A stretch of 64,000 bases of DNA from an uncultured Clostridia bacterium (GCA_947628505.1 CANRAD010000007.1:25790-89789), one strand, 5' to 3'; positions 35,100 through 43,895 are shown, counted from the stretch's first letter. Numbers and translations: made by a program. Notes: generated from the sequence alone by a model not told the origin.

Positions 35100-35738
35100 T
35101 CAACTGTTCTTTTTTATCTTTTCGGCGGCCGCGGCGCGGCTGTCTACGCCGAGTTTCAGATATATCGAGCTTATATAATTGCGGGAAGTGCCGTCGGAAA
35201 GTTTCAGCGCCGAAGCTATCTGTCTGTTCGTAAAGCCGTCGGCAAGCATGAGCGCTATTTCCACTTCCCTGTCAGACATGCCGAAAGATTTTTTAAGTTT
35301 CGCACGTCTGTCCGAAGAGACCATAGCCGCCGCGTCCGTTATTTTGCGGGCTATTTTCGCGGGGAGAATGGTATCGCCGGCATAGGCGTTTCTGACTGCG
35401 TCGATAAGCGCGGTGGAGCCGATATCCTTCAAAAGATAACCGCTCGCGCCGTTGTTGATGGCGCTCAGAATATAGTCGCTGTCGTCGAACGTGGTGAGAA
35501 TGACGATTTTTATGTTTTCGTCTGTTTCTTTTATTCGCTTTGTCGCCACAACTCCGTTCATATTGGGCATTCTTATATCCATAAGAACCACGTCGGGCGG
35601 ATTGGTTTTGCATTGCTCGACGGCCATCGTGCCGTCAAGCGCTATGCCGCAAACTTCTATGTCTCCGGCCGTCTGCAACACCGATTTTATGCCCTCGGCA
35701 AGTATCATCTGGTCGTCCACGAGCAAAACTTTTATCAT
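35100..35738 (-). CDS. NarL/FixJ-family response regulator
   Basis: A 212-residue regulator. Receiver domain with the acid pocket DD at 8-9 and phospho-acceptor Asp54 in LMDIRMPN, then a LuxR-type HTH from about 150 (FGMSDREVEIALMLADGFTNRQIASALKLSDGT). Start ATG 35738 lies behind AGGAGG and shares ATGA with the kinase stop. An upstream start at 35822 would give a non-conserved tail. Target genes are not evident from position. Confidence 0.93.
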   Translation of the reverse strand: MIKVLLVDDQMILAEGIKSVLQTAGDIEVCGIALDGTMAVEQCKTNPPDVVLMDIRMPNMNGVVATKRIKETDENIKIVILTTFDDSDYILSAINNGASGYLLKDIGSTALIDAVRNAYAGDTILPAKIARKITDAAAMVSSDRRAKLKKSFGMSDREVEIALMLADGFTNRQIASALKLSDGTSRNYISSIYLKLGVDSRAAAAEKIKKNS

Positions 35739-36973
35739 AACTCCTCCTTTGCCTCGCAATCTTTTAAAGGCAAAACTATTTTTACTTCGAAGCCCTCGTC
35801 CTTTTCGCTTCTCAAAGTACATCTCCCGCCGAGAGCCGCCGCTTTATCCATCATTGTTTTAAGGCCGAATCCCGGCGTTATATCGCCCTGAACGCCCGTG
35901 CCGTTATCGGAGATAAACAAGCTCATGCGTTCGCCGTCCTTTCTGAACTCCACGTAAAAGGCCGTGGCCTTGCCGTGGCGGATTCCGTTTGCGAGACATT
36001 CTTTGAGACTGTTCGACAAGAACCTGTAAACTTCCTCGTCGGCCTCCGATTCGGCTATATCGTATCGCACTTTTATATCGGTGCCGTCGATGGTTTGAGA
36101 TATAATGTTTTCGAGTTCCGTTTTGACGGACTTTACTTCATTTCTGCCCGCGAGAAGATGTACGCTTTCGCGCATCTGTTCGAGGGCGTTGCGAGCCTGA
36201 ATGTTGGCGGATATTATCCTGCTTTTCGCCTCTTCCGGATCGGAATCTATAAGCAGTTTGGCCGCTTCGGTCTGCATTATAACGGTCGTCATGGAGTGCC
36301 CGGCGTTATCGTGGATATCCTTGGCTATTCTGTTTCTCTCCTCGTATACCGCCGTTTTGGAGAGTTCCTCGTACACCTCTTTCAACTGCGCGCGGCTCTC
36401 GTCCGCCTCTTTCAGCGCCGCCGAAAGCTCGACGTTCGTGCGGTAAAACTTTATGAGAAACTGTACTATTACGAAATCTATCGCAAGCACGAGCAAGCCG
36501 AACAGCGCGCCGCTCAGAATTTCCACGACGCTGTTGAATATGGAGGCGTTCTCGTGGGTGAACACCCAACCGACGATAAACGAGACCGTGAAAAGCACGC
36601 AACTTACGCCGAAGAGGACGGCTTTATCCCTGAATCTGTCTATGGAAATATATATCTGCGTCAGAACTATGCAATAAAGCGCGGCGAGGAATGAATTGCC
36701 GGTCAGAATACAGATGGCGAGCAAGAGCGCGGAATCCACGCCGTAAAATACCATCTTGGCGACGAAGCTGGTTACTTTGAAGGCGTTTATTGCTTCGAGC
36801 ACCGCAAGCGCTATACAGCATACGCCGAGAATAATGAGGCTGTACAGAAGTTTCGTGCCCACGTACATGCCCGCCGCCTGTGCATACACGAACGCCTCGA
36901 TGACAACGAGCATTATCACGAGCGCAACTTTGATATATTCCACTATTTTTTTGGGATTGACTCTGAGTTTCAT
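35735..36973 (-). CDS. NarL-type sensor histidine kinase (HisKA_3)
   Basis: A 412-residue kinase. About six membrane helices in residues 12-170 without a large outside loop, then a coiled linker (AALKEADESRAQLKEVYEELSKTA), the HisKA_3 box with the phospho-His in NRIAKDIHDNAGHSM (near residue 219), and the HATPase domain (SNSLKECLANGIRHGKA, DNGTGV, GFGLKTMMDKAAALGG). The lack of an extracellular sensor suggests it senses membrane or internal cues. Co-translated with its regulator. Confidence 0.93.
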   Translation of the reverse strand: MKLRVNPKKIVEYIKVALVIMLVVIEAFVYAQAAGMYVGTKLLYSLIILGVCCIALAVLEAINAFKVTSFVAKMVFYGVDSALLLAICILTGNSFLAALYCIVLTQIYISIDRFRDKAVLFGVSCVLFTVSFIVGWVFTHENASIFNSVVEILSGALFGLLVLAIDFVIVQFLIKFYRTNVELSAALKEADESRAQLKEVYEELSKTAVYEERNRIAKDIHDNAGHSMTTVIMQTEAAKLLIDSDPEEAKSRIISANIQARNALEQMRESVHLLAGRNEVKSVKTELENIISQTIDGTDIKVRYDIAESEADEEVYRFLSNSLKECLANGIRHGKATAFYVEFRKDGERMSLFISDNGTGVQGDITPGFGLKTMMDKAAALGGRCTLRSEKDEGFEVKIVLPLKDCEAKEEL

Positions 36974-37031
36974 GGCGCGAACGGCAAAATCGTATTTTTT
37001 TGCAAACTTTTAAAAATATACTTAAAAATAT

Positions 37032-37060
37032 TTTACCATAAAATAAAAAAAGTGTATAAT
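37032..37060 (+). promoter_or_regulatory. Promoter of the dipeptidase gene
   Basis: TTTACC (37032-37037), 17-bp spacer, perfect TATAAT (37055-37060). Start near 37067 rules out the earlier in-frame GTG at 37052. Confidence 0.65.
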
Positions 37061-37093
37061 GTTTTAGACTACTTTTTTAAAAAGGCGGCCTTT

Positions 37094-38350
37094 ATGTCTG
37101 CGATTTTCAACGATATAGTCAAAAACATATCCTCGATAATAACTTTCGATTCTTCGCAATCGGCGCCGTCCGAAGGCGCGCCTTTCGGCGAAGGCGCGAA
37201 AAAAGCGCTGGACTATTTTCTCGCGCTTGCCGAACACCTCGGCTTCGAGACGGTAAATTACGACGGATATGCCGGAGAGGCGTCGTTCGGCAAAGGCGAA
37301 GAATTCGCCGTGCTTGCGCATCTCGACGTAGTGCCCGCGGGCGGCGGCTGGACGCACGATCCCTTCGGCGGCGAAATAGACTATGAACGCGGAAGAATAT
37401 GGGGCAGAGGCGCCATGGACGACAAGGGCCCGGCCATAATTGCGCTTTTTGCAATGAAAGCGCTTGCGGACGAAGGTTTCAAACCGCGCCGCAAAATCAA
37501 ACTCATCGTCGGCTGTAACGAGGAAAACGGCTGGGAATGTATCGAATACTATAAAACGCACGCGCATATGCCGGACGAAGGCTTTTCGCCCGACGCGGAT
37601 TTCCCCGTAATTTACGCCGAAAAAGGCATACTGCATATCAAACTGACTTTCCCCGTGAACGGAGATTATTCCTCTTTGAAAGGCGGAGAAAGAGCGAATA
37701 TGGTCTGCGATTACTGCGAGGCCGAAGCCCCTATGAAAAGCGATTTCGTGCAAACCGAAAGTCTCGAATATCGCGACGGCAAAATTATTTCGCACGGGAA
37801 ATCGGCGCACGGTTCAACGCCCGAACACGGAGTTAACGCCATTCCGCCCGTTTTATCATATCTCGGGCTGGCGGACGAAATAACCCTTCCCCTCTTATCC
37901 GTCGCGGATAAACTCTGTTCATTCGAAGACGAAACGGGCAAGCTCACGTTCTCGCCCAACGTCATAAAGGGCGGCGACGGATTTGTGGAAATAGTCTGCG
38001 ACATACGCTATCCGGCTACCGCGAAAAAAGAGGACGTGCTGAAAGTAATAGAAGACGGCGGCATAAAATACGATATATTGCATGAGCAATCTCCTCTGTT
38101 CAACGAAAAAGACGGCAATCTCGTAAAAACGCTCTGCGAGGTATACAACGAGGTTACCGGCAAAAACGCCGTTCCCGTGGCGATAGGCGGCGGAACTTAT
38201 GCCCGCGCGCTCAAAAACGGAGCGGCTTTCGGGCCGGAAGAAGAGGGCGACGAAAACACCGTTCATCAAGCGAACGAATATATATCTTTCGAAAAAATAC
38301 AAACTTGCTTTAAAATTTATAAACTCGCTTTGAAAAAACTTACCTGTTGA
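37094..38350 (+). CDS. M20-family dipeptidase (PepV/Sapep-like)
   Basis: A 418-residue zinc dipeptidase of the cytoplasm. Metal-binding motifs: AVLAHLDVVPAGG, WGRGAMDDKGP, CNEENGWECIEYY and a late VHQANEYI. The insert between catalytic halves (about 170-290, HGKSAHGSTPEHG at its end) is the lid domain of PepV enzymes, which cut small dipeptides during amino-acid uptake. Start ATG 37094 follows from the promoter position. Confidence 0.92.
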   Translation: MSAIFNDIVKNISSIITFDSSQSAPSEGAPFGEGAKKALDYFLALAEHLGFETVNYDGYAGEASFGKGEEFAVLAHLDVVPAGGGWTHDPFGGEIDYERGRIWGRGAMDDKGPAIIALFAMKALADEGFKPRRKIKLIVGCNEENGWECIEYYKTHAHMPDEGFSPDADFPVIYAEKGILHIKLTFPVNGDYSSLKGGERANMVCDYCEAEAPMKSDFVQTESLEYRDGKIISHGKSAHGSTPEHGVNAIPPVLSYLGLADEITLPLLSVADKLCSFEDETGKLTFSPNVIKGGDGFVEIVCDIRYPATAKKEDVLKVIEDGGIKYDILHEQSPLFNEKDGNLVKTLCEVYNEVTGKNAVPVAIGGGTYARALKNGAAFGPEEEGDENTVHQANEYISFEKIQTCFKIYKLALKKLTC

Positions 38351-38370
38351 AATATCGGCGGTGATTTACT

Positions 38371-39360
38371 ATGGATGAGCAGACAACCGTTTCGGAAGAA
38401 CAGAATTCCGAAACAAGAAAAAAGAGCCTTGCATGGCGTATATTGAAACCAATCGTTATAATTCTTATCGTGCTCATAATTATCGTGGGCGGGGCGCTCG
38501 GCGGATTGCAGATAGGCTTTGTCGTCGCCGACAACACCGCAACGGTATATTTGCCCGATTACGAAATGATGGATTTGGACGAAATATTGGCGAAGGAAAT
38601 CCTCACCGAGGAAGATTACGATATTCTCTATAAACAGACCGGGCTTACCAAAATAGGCGTTGACCGCGCGAGAGAAAAGGGAACCGCCGTCGGTCAAGCG
38701 GGATATCGCAGAATAACCGCCATACAGCAGGAATACTTCAACAAAGACAGAAAAATAGTACATAACTACTTCTCCCCCTTTATCTGCACCGATCATGTTA
38801 CGGATTACGCAACGCCGATATTCCTCGAAGACGGCGACCTGCTCGTAACCTCTTCCACCCACTTTTCCGGTTGGCGCATAGGCCACGCCGCCATAGTTGC
38901 GGACGGCGAAAACAAGATGATTTTTCAGGCTACTCAGGTGGGCAGCGAAAACGGATACATAGATATCGTAAACTTCATGAACCGATTGGACTTCATGGTA
39001 CTGAGAATAAAGCCGGAAGTCTTTTCTAAGACGCAGGTAAACGGCGAATACGTCATAGACGACGCCTACAAAAGCGCTTTGAGCGATATTATCGGATATA
39101 TAACCACAGACCTCAAAGACTCCGTTTACAGCATATTTACCGGCGTTTTTACGAGCAAGGACGAGTGTGAAAAGACTATGTGTTCTCACCTTTTATGGTA
39201 CGGATTCAAGTATTTCGACGCTGACAACGGCAAAGAAAACAGAGGAATAGATATCGACAGCAACGGCGGGCCGTTGGTTATGCCTCAGGATATAGCCAAT
39301 TCGCCTTATGTGGAGCTCGTACAGACTTTCGGTTTCAATCCCGACAAACTGTGGAAGTAA
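38371..39360 (+). CDS. Membrane-anchored NlpC/P60-like (YiiX type) cysteine peptidase
   Basis: A 329-residue protein with an N-terminal membrane helix (about 26-48) and an extracellular domain. GDLLVTSSTHFSGWRIGHAAIV carries the likely catalytic His and, much later, ECEKTMCSHLLWYGF the likely catalytic Cys; this His-before-Cys order is typical of permuted papain-like folds of the YiiX/YebB kind. Substrate unknown; peptidoglycan or protein amide bonds are possible. Ribosome site GGTGA. It is the last backbone gene before the tRNA. Confidence 0.7.
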   Translation: MDEQTTVSEEQNSETRKKSLAWRILKPIVIILIVLIIIVGGALGGLQIGFVVADNTATVYLPDYEMMDLDEILAKEILTEEDYDILYKQTGLTKIGVDRAREKGTAVGQAGYRRITAIQQEYFNKDRKIVHNYFSPFICTDHVTDYATPIFLEDGDLLVTSSTHFSGWRIGHAAIVADGENKMIFQATQVGSENGYIDIVNFMNRLDFMVLRIKPEVFSKTQVNGEYVIDDAYKSALSDIIGYITTDLKDSVYSIFTGVFTSKDECEKTMCSHLLWYGFKYFDADNGKENRGIDIDSNGGPLVMPQDIANSPYVELVQTFGFNPDKLWK

Positions 39361-39380
39361 ACAAAACGATTGAAAAATAA

Positions 39381-39409
39381 TTGACAAAGAAAATTATATC
39401 TTATATAAT
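39381..39409 (+). promoter_or_regulatory. Perfect sigma-A promoter of the tRNA-Arg region
   Basis: TTGACA (39381-39386), 17-bp spacer, TATAAT (39404-39409). Expected start 39416, some 230 nt before the intact tRNA. Confidence 0.85.
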
Positions 39410-39415
39410 ATGTTA

Positions 39416-39570
39416 GCCGTTTGGGACGAGCGCGGATTTCTCGAAACAGCACTGTGCGCTGTTTTGCCGCGCGAGATAAGTGAAGCGCATTCGCAAAGCG
39501 TAAGCGGCGACCGAAGCAACCGCCTTCCTTACGGTTGCCGAGAGGTCTGCGGAACCTAAGAAAATTTAAT
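39416..39570 (+). ncRNA. Structured leader or small RNA of unknown type
   Basis: Follows directly from a consensus promoter and contains several predicted hairpins: GCGCGG/CCGCGC enclosing AACAGC/GCTGTT, then GCAACCG/CGGTTGC, then AGGT/ACCT with loop CTGCGGA that imitates the tRNA-Arg anticodon arm. Not recognised as 6S, SRP or tmRNA. It may simply be the tRNA precursor leader. Confidence 0.3.
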
Positions 39571-39580
39571 ATATGCGCTG

Positions 39581-39622
39581 TTAGCTCAATTGGATAGAGC
39601 GTTGGTCTACGGAACCAAAGGC
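39581..39622 (+). repeat. Partial copy of tRNA-Arg (D and anticodon arms)
   Basis: 42 bases identical to 39652-39693 in the intact tRNA-Arg, 71 bp upstream of it; the acceptor and T arms are missing. The flanks before each copy are also similar (AAAATTTAATAT and AAAATTGAATAT), so this is a tandem duplication or an old integration scar. Confidence 0.8.
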
Positions 39623-39645
39623 GAAAACTCCGTAAAATTGAATAT

Positions 39646-39722
39646 GCACCCTTAGCTCAATTGGATAGAGCGTTGGTCTACGGAACCAAAGGCTGGGGAT
39701 TCGAGCTCCTCAGGGTGCGCCA
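39646..39722 (+). tRNA. tRNA-Arg (ACG)
   Basis: 77 nt with perfect 7-bp acceptor stem (GCACCCT with AGGGTGC), D arm AGCTCAATTGGATAGAGC, anticodon arm TTGGT-CTACGGA-ACCAA (anticodon ACG), T arm GGGGATTCGAGCTCCTC, G discriminator and encoded CCA. It forms the edge of the ICE whose integrase gene follows. Confidence 0.95.
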
Positions 39723-39796
39723 AAAATGGTCAAAATCACACGATTTTGGCTATTTTTTCGCCCTTTTTTGGTGTCTTGCGGAACGGCAAGCCTTCG

Positions 39797-39905
39797 TTCT
39801 AACAAAAATTCGAAAATTTTGTTAGAACAGATTCCTCTTTTTCGTCCGTCTTAAAATCGGCTCGAAAATGCTCCAAACGGCACTTTTCTAACATTTTTTC
39901 TAACA
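39797..39905. repeat. Four TTCTAACA sites, candidate integrase arm-binding sites
   Basis: TTCTAACA at 39797-39804, 39886-39893 and 39898-39905 on the plus strand, and inverted at 39820-39827. The first and inverted copies form one long palindrome (39796-39828). Position between the tRNA and the integrase stop is typical for arm-type sites. No gene is present in 39723-40022 apart from these and the hairpin at 39995. Confidence 0.5.
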
Positions 39906-39994
39906 AAATGTATTTTGCCCGTGCAGAACAGACGGCGATTTTGATATTTGGCAATCGTTGAATTGCTATAAAAATCTATCCCTATATATAATGA

Positions 39995-40020
39995 AAGCGG
40001 CGTCGATTTCGGCGCCGCTT
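39995..40020 (-). terminator. Hairpin after the integrase gene
   Basis: AAGCGGCG with CGCCGCTT (8 bp) around a 10-nt loop, 3 nt after the integrase stop. The minus-strand U-run is poor (TCATTATATAT), so termination efficiency is uncertain. Confidence 0.5.
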
Positions 40021-40022
40021 CG

Positions 40023-41351
40023 TTACATTTGAATGGGTTTTTTCTTTTGCGTTTGCTCCTTATACGCGATATAATCTTCGAGCTTTTCGATTCCGAGTTC
40101 CTGCATTTCTTTGATCGCCGCCGCGAATATATCCATGTCGGGAGCCTGTTCTTTCGGCTGTTGCGGCTCGTCGTAGACCGAAGCGATCGTCTTTGCCGCC
40201 TTGATCTTCGCGCTGAAATCGAGGTGCGAATACACGTCGGCGGTCGTGCTGAAATTGGAGTGTCCGAGCCATTCCTGAATTTCTTTCATTTGTACCCCGC
40301 TCGCAAGCATATTGCTCGCGCAGCTATGACGGAGATCGTGGAGCCGGATATGTTTCAAGCCGTTCTTTTTCAGTAAGTCCGCAAATTCTTTCGTCATGTG
40401 GTCGGGATAGATGATTTTGCCGTTTTCCTCTACGCAAACGTAGTCGAGGTAGCGGGTGTCGTAGGTATCGCCGTAAAACTGTTTGTTCTCCTCGATTTTC
40501 TCGCGGTGCCGAAGCAGAGCTTCCTCTATCGCGGGGATGAGCGGGAGCGTTCGGTTGCTCGTTTTCGTTTTGAGCTGGTCGGTAAGATAGACCTTTCTGT
40601 CCACGACGAGCATTTTATGGTTTATGCTTATGAGTTTATGGTCGAAGTCAACGGCGCTCCACCGCAAGCCCAAAACCTCGCTCCGACGAAAACCGTAGTA
40701 CGCCGCAAGCAAGAACGGGATTTCGAGTTTATGACCGCGAATCGCCTCAAACAGTTTTTTCATTTCGTTTTTGTCGTAAAACGATATGGCGTACTTATCT
40801 CTCCGTATCGGCTCCAAGAAGTCGAAAGGATTGTCGGGGATCAGTTTGTTTTTGTACGCTTGCCGAAGCGCGGGACGGAGAACATTATTGTAGTGTTTTA
40901 AGGACGTGTTGCCCACGCCGCGGACGGTCTTGCAGTAATCGTAGAATTCCTTCAATTCGGTTTCCGTTATGTCGATAAGCCGAAGTTTGCGCCTGTTGAA
41001 ATACTCTCGGAAAACCTTGACGTAATGGACCTTGTAGTTGTAGAACGTTTCGGGCGCGAGTTTGTCCTTTATGCTGTCGATATACTTTTCGCAATAATCG
41101 GCAAAGAGCATGGTCGCTTCCGATTTATCCACCCTGTCGGGGGATTTACGACGGTCGATTTTTTCGCGGGATTCCTGTTGCTGTTGCTCGAATTCTTCCA
41201 TAGCCTTATCCAAAATATCTTTGGCGGCTTTGCGGTTCCCGCGCTCTTTCAAGCCCGTGCTTATCCATTTATGTTTCGGCTTGCCGGCTTCGTCGGTATA
41301 AGTGATTACACCGTACAAATACCCGTTTTTTACCTGAATGGAGCCTTTCAT
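40023..41351 (-). CDS. int: Tyrosine recombinase (ICE integrase)
   Basis: A 442-residue site-specific recombinase that integrates and excises the element. N-terminal arm-binding region (about 1-65), SAM-like core-binding domain (about 75-175, FADYCEKYIDSIKDKLAPETFYNY), and the catalytic domain with Arg in YYGFRRSEVLGLRW, His-x-x-Arg in LHDLRHSCASNML, His in LGHSNFSTTADVYSHLD and the Tyr at its end. Similar in plan to Tn916 Int. Translationally coupled to the excisionase (ATGA). Confidence 0.95.
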   Translation of the reverse strand: MKGSIQVKNGYLYGVITYTDEAGKPKHKWISTGLKERGNRKAAKDILDKAMEEFEQQQQESREKIDRRKSPDRVDKSEATMLFADYCEKYIDSIKDKLAPETFYNYKVHYVKVFREYFNRRKLRLIDITETELKEFYDYCKTVRGVGNTSLKHYNNVLRPALRQAYKNKLIPDNPFDFLEPIRRDKYAISFYDKNEMKKLFEAIRGHKLEIPFLLAAYYGFRRSEVLGLRWSAVDFDHKLISINHKMLVVDRKVYLTDQLKTKTSNRTLPLIPAIEEALLRHREKIEENKQFYGDTYDTRYLDYVCVEENGKIIYPDHMTKEFADLLKKNGLKHIRLHDLRHSCASNMLASGVQMKEIQEWLGHSNFSTTADVYSHLDFSAKIKAAKTIASVYDEPQQPKEQAPDMDIFAAAIKEMQELGIEKLEDYIAYKEQTQKKKPIQM

Positions 41352-41539
41352 GCGGCGTTCTCCCTGTTGAGATATTCGATTACGTTAACCTTTGGAATCT
41401 TGTATTCGCGGCCGACCTTGCGCGCCTTTATCTCTCCGCTTTTCACGAGTTTATAGGCGAGCACTTGCCCGATCTGCAACATCTCCATAAGTTGTTCGAC
41501 GCTCACGATGTCGGGATAGTTCTCGAACATAACGCTCAT
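41348..41539 (-). CDS. xis: Excisionase-like HTH protein
   Basis: A 63-residue protein with a winged helix-turn-helix of the MerR/excisionase class (IVSVEQLMEMLQIGQVLAYKLVKSGEIKA.., then GREYKIPKVNVIEYL). Such proteins next to an integrase bend DNA and favour excision. Start ATG 41539 is the best of several (ATG 41530 also possible). Overlaps the integrase by 4 nt. Confidence 0.8.
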   Translation of the reverse strand: MSVMFENYPDIVSVEQLMEMLQIGQVLAYKLVKSGEIKARKVGREYKIPKVNVIEYLNRENAA

Positions 41540-42315
41540 AAGCAAGCCTCCCCGACGGTGGGAACGTCTATTTCATATTGAAGATCGGAAATGAGATTGT
41601 CGAGCAGGTTTTCAAAGTCGCTGACCTCGACGTTTTGCAGATTGCCATACCCGTCGAGCATATAAATATCGGCGTCGTAGGTATCGCCTATAAAGCAGCG
41701 CAAACGGGAAAGGTCGGTGGCGTTCTCCTTGACGATATATTCCAGAAGTTCGTCGTCAACGAAGTCGTAGCCCGTGATTTTGTCCGTGAGATAGGAATCT
41801 CGGTGTTCGTTGTCGAAGTCGGCGCAGGCGTTCCAGATTTCGGCATAGTTTTTGCTCATATCGAAGCCGTCCAGATTGCTTTTCATATCGGAGAGCTGTT
41901 CGACGAAAAGAGCCTTTTCGCAGTCCTCGCCGGCAGCGAGGAATTCTCCGAAGTAGAACGCCGCGACGGTATCGTTATCGAGCCGTATATTCCGACCTTG
42001 CGTATCGGTAAAAACGACGGGTTTTTCCGATAGATTTTTGATATAGACAAAATCGGAAAACCACTTGCCGAAGTAGTCGTTTTTCATATCGAAAAAGCCG
42101 TCGTCGCACTCATACCATAGCGGGAGTTCGTCATAACGAAAGTTCTCGCGGTTGAATTTCCCGACGTATTCCTTGAATTCTTCTTCGCTGTCTATGTATT
42201 CGAGTTCTTCGATGATCTCCTTGCCGTAATGGGAAAGGTACATATCGCCGTTGAATTCGACGCTTGAAAGAATTTTGCCGTTTGGAAGCACAACGGCTAT
42301 TTGTCCTCTTGTCAT
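41536..42315 (-). CDS. ICE accessory protein of unknown function (259 aa)
   Basis: Not recognised. Acidic, no membrane helix, rich in Tyr, Asp and Glu; begins MTRGQIAVVLPNGKILSSVEFNGDMYLSHYG, which looks like a beta-rich start. It overlaps the excisionase start by a few bases and follows the cytosine methyltransferase gene. The acidic, DNA-mimic-like composition recalls antirestriction proteins, but that is only a guess. Confidence 0.6.
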   Translation of the reverse strand: MTRGQIAVVLPNGKILSSVEFNGDMYLSHYGKEIIEELEYIDSEEEFKEYVGKFNRENFRYDELPLWYECDDGFFDMKNDYFGKWFSDFVYIKNLSEKPVVFTDTQGRNIRLDNDTVAAFYFGEFLAAGEDCEKALFVEQLSDMKSNLDGFDMSKNYAEIWNACADFDNEHRDSYLTDKITGYDFVDDELLEYIVKENATDLSRLRCFIGDTYDADIYMLDGYGNLQNVEVSDFENLLDNLISDLQYEIDVPTVGEACL

Positions 42316-42323
42316 AGTTCCTC

Positions 42324-43424
42324 CTAACTTGCGTTTTTATATGTAAAAAGCGGCAATTCGTACAGTAGCTGTTCGTCCGTCTTGTATCGCTCCTTGAAAA
42401 CTTTTTCCTTCCACGGCAGCCCGTATATCTCGCCGAACAGCGCGACAAGCACGTTTACGGCTATGCTGTTGCCGGCTTGAATGTAAATCTCGCCCTCGGA
42501 CACGTTGGTGTAAGGAACGGCTTTCTTGCCTTGCCGCTCGTAACGGAATCGGCATTTGTAAAAGTCCTTGTCCTCGAAGCCCATAAGCCGTAACGATTCG
42601 TTTGGCATTAGGTGGCGTATGCACTTCTTCCGCGGTTCGCGGTCGTCAAGGATATAGTTGCCTTGTTTGGTAGTCAGGCAGTCGAAAATGCCCTCTATGG
42701 AAAGCACTTGATTCGTTTGCTTGAAATGGCTGTTTTTGATCCTACCGAGTTCCATTATGCAATGCGTTCGATCGTAGTATTTCGCATACGGCTTTATGTC
42801 GTCCATAGACTTCGTGAAGTAGCGGTCAGGCACTTTCTTTTGCAAGACGTGTTTCAGCCGTATTCCCGAATCGTAGCCGTGCGGGAATGAAAAGCGAATG
42901 TCTATGTCCTTGCGGATGGCGACGACGAAAATGCGCACTCTGTTCTGCGGTAAATTGAAATATTTTGCGTTGAGAATGGCGGCGTGTACGCCGTAACCGA
43001 GCGAGCAAAGCGTATGATAGAATTTTCGGTAATTGCGTATATGCTTTTGATTGATTACGGCAGCGACATTTTCCCATACGACGATTTTCGGTTTCGTTTC
43101 CGCGATAAGCCGAACGTAATGCCACATCAGGCTCGAACGGGTGCCGGAGCCTTCTTCGCCGCCCTTGCCCAACCCCGAAACGGAGAAGTCCTGACAAGGG
43201 GTTCCGCCGACGATCAGGTCGAGATCGCGGGGAAGTTTATCGTAGTCGATAGCGGACAAATCGCCGAGATTTTTACTTCGGTCAATGCCGTGTATGGCGC
43301 AGTAAGAGCGGATCGCCGCATTGTCTATCTCGCTGAAAAAGACGAGTTCATACGGTATTCCGAGAAGCGTCAAAGCCTTTTCGGGCGCGCCGATCCCCGT
43401 GCAGACGGTAGCAAGTTTCAACAT
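42324..43424 (-). CDS. DNA (cytosine-5) methyltransferase
   Basis: A 366-residue C5-MTase. Motif I LATVCTGIGAPEKAL (AdoMet), motif IV GGTPCQDFS with the catalytic Cys, motif VI VWENVAAV, motif VIII near RVRIFVVAIRKD and motif X with QAGNSIAVNVLVALF. Start ATG 43424 overlaps the upstream stop by one base (TGATG). No cognate endonuclease is adjacent, so this is an orphan enzyme that likely guards the ICE against host restriction. Confidence 0.93.
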   Translation of the reverse strand: MLKLATVCTGIGAPEKALTLLGIPYELVFFSEIDNAAIRSYCAIHGIDRSKNLGDLSAIDYDKLPRDLDLIVGGTPCQDFSVSGLGKGGEEGSGTRSSLMWHYVRLIAETKPKIVVWENVAAVINQKHIRNYRKFYHTLCSLGYGVHAAILNAKYFNLPQNRVRIFVVAIRKDIDIRFSFPHGYDSGIRLKHVLQKKVPDRYFTKSMDDIKPYAKYYDRTHCIMELGRIKNSHFKQTNQVLSIEGIFDCLTTKQGNYILDDREPRKKCIRHLMPNESLRLMGFEDKDFYKCRFRYERQGKKAVPYTNVSEGEIYIQAGNSIAVNVLVALFGEIYGLPWKEKVFKERYKTDEQLLYELPLFTYKNAS

Positions 43425-43882
43425 CAGCCCATACACTCCGTTTCGTCGGTAAATTTCTCGTTGTAGCCCAAAGAGCAGTCGAAGAACGGATCGGGATATA
43501 AGTCGCGGCTTTCGTAGTTGAATACGCCTTTATTGTCGTACTGTAAGGTTTCCTCGAAGCCGTCGTCGTCATTCTTGCCGTATGCGAGCAAACGCTTGAT
43601 TTTCAGGTCCTTGCAGACGCTTTGAAAGACTTCGCTGTTCGGTGTAAGGAAGTAGTCGTTCAAGCCGAATTCCGCCTTGAAATAGATTTTTACGGCGGAT
43701 AATCCGTGTTCGTTATCTTCCGCGTCTATATGGTAAGCGTACCCGTTGCGGAAAAAGGTATCGGTAATGCTGTTTCGGTGCAGATAGCTTTCCGCCGACA
43801 AGAATTTTGCGGCGAATTCTTCCTTGTTTTCCGTCGGCAAGATGGCTTGCAGTTCACATTCGGCGGGTAAATAATCGTCCAT
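43424..43882 (-). CDS. ICE accessory protein of unknown function (152 aa)
   Basis: Not recognised. Acidic soluble protein starting MDDYLPAECELQAILPTENKEEF, with KIYFKAEFGLNDYFLT in the middle. ATG 43882 is chosen for its AAGGAGG. It lies between the primase and methyltransferase genes and is coupled to the latter. Confidence 0.6.
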   Translation of the reverse strand: MDDYLPAECELQAILPTENKEEFAAKFLSAESYLHRNSITDTFFRNGYAYHIDAEDNEHGLSAVKIYFKAEFGLNDYFLTPNSEVFQSVCKDLKIKRLLAYGKNDDDGFEETLQYDNKGVFNYESRDLYPDPFFDCSLGYNEKFTDETECMG

Positions 43883-43895
43883 AATTCCTCCTTGA

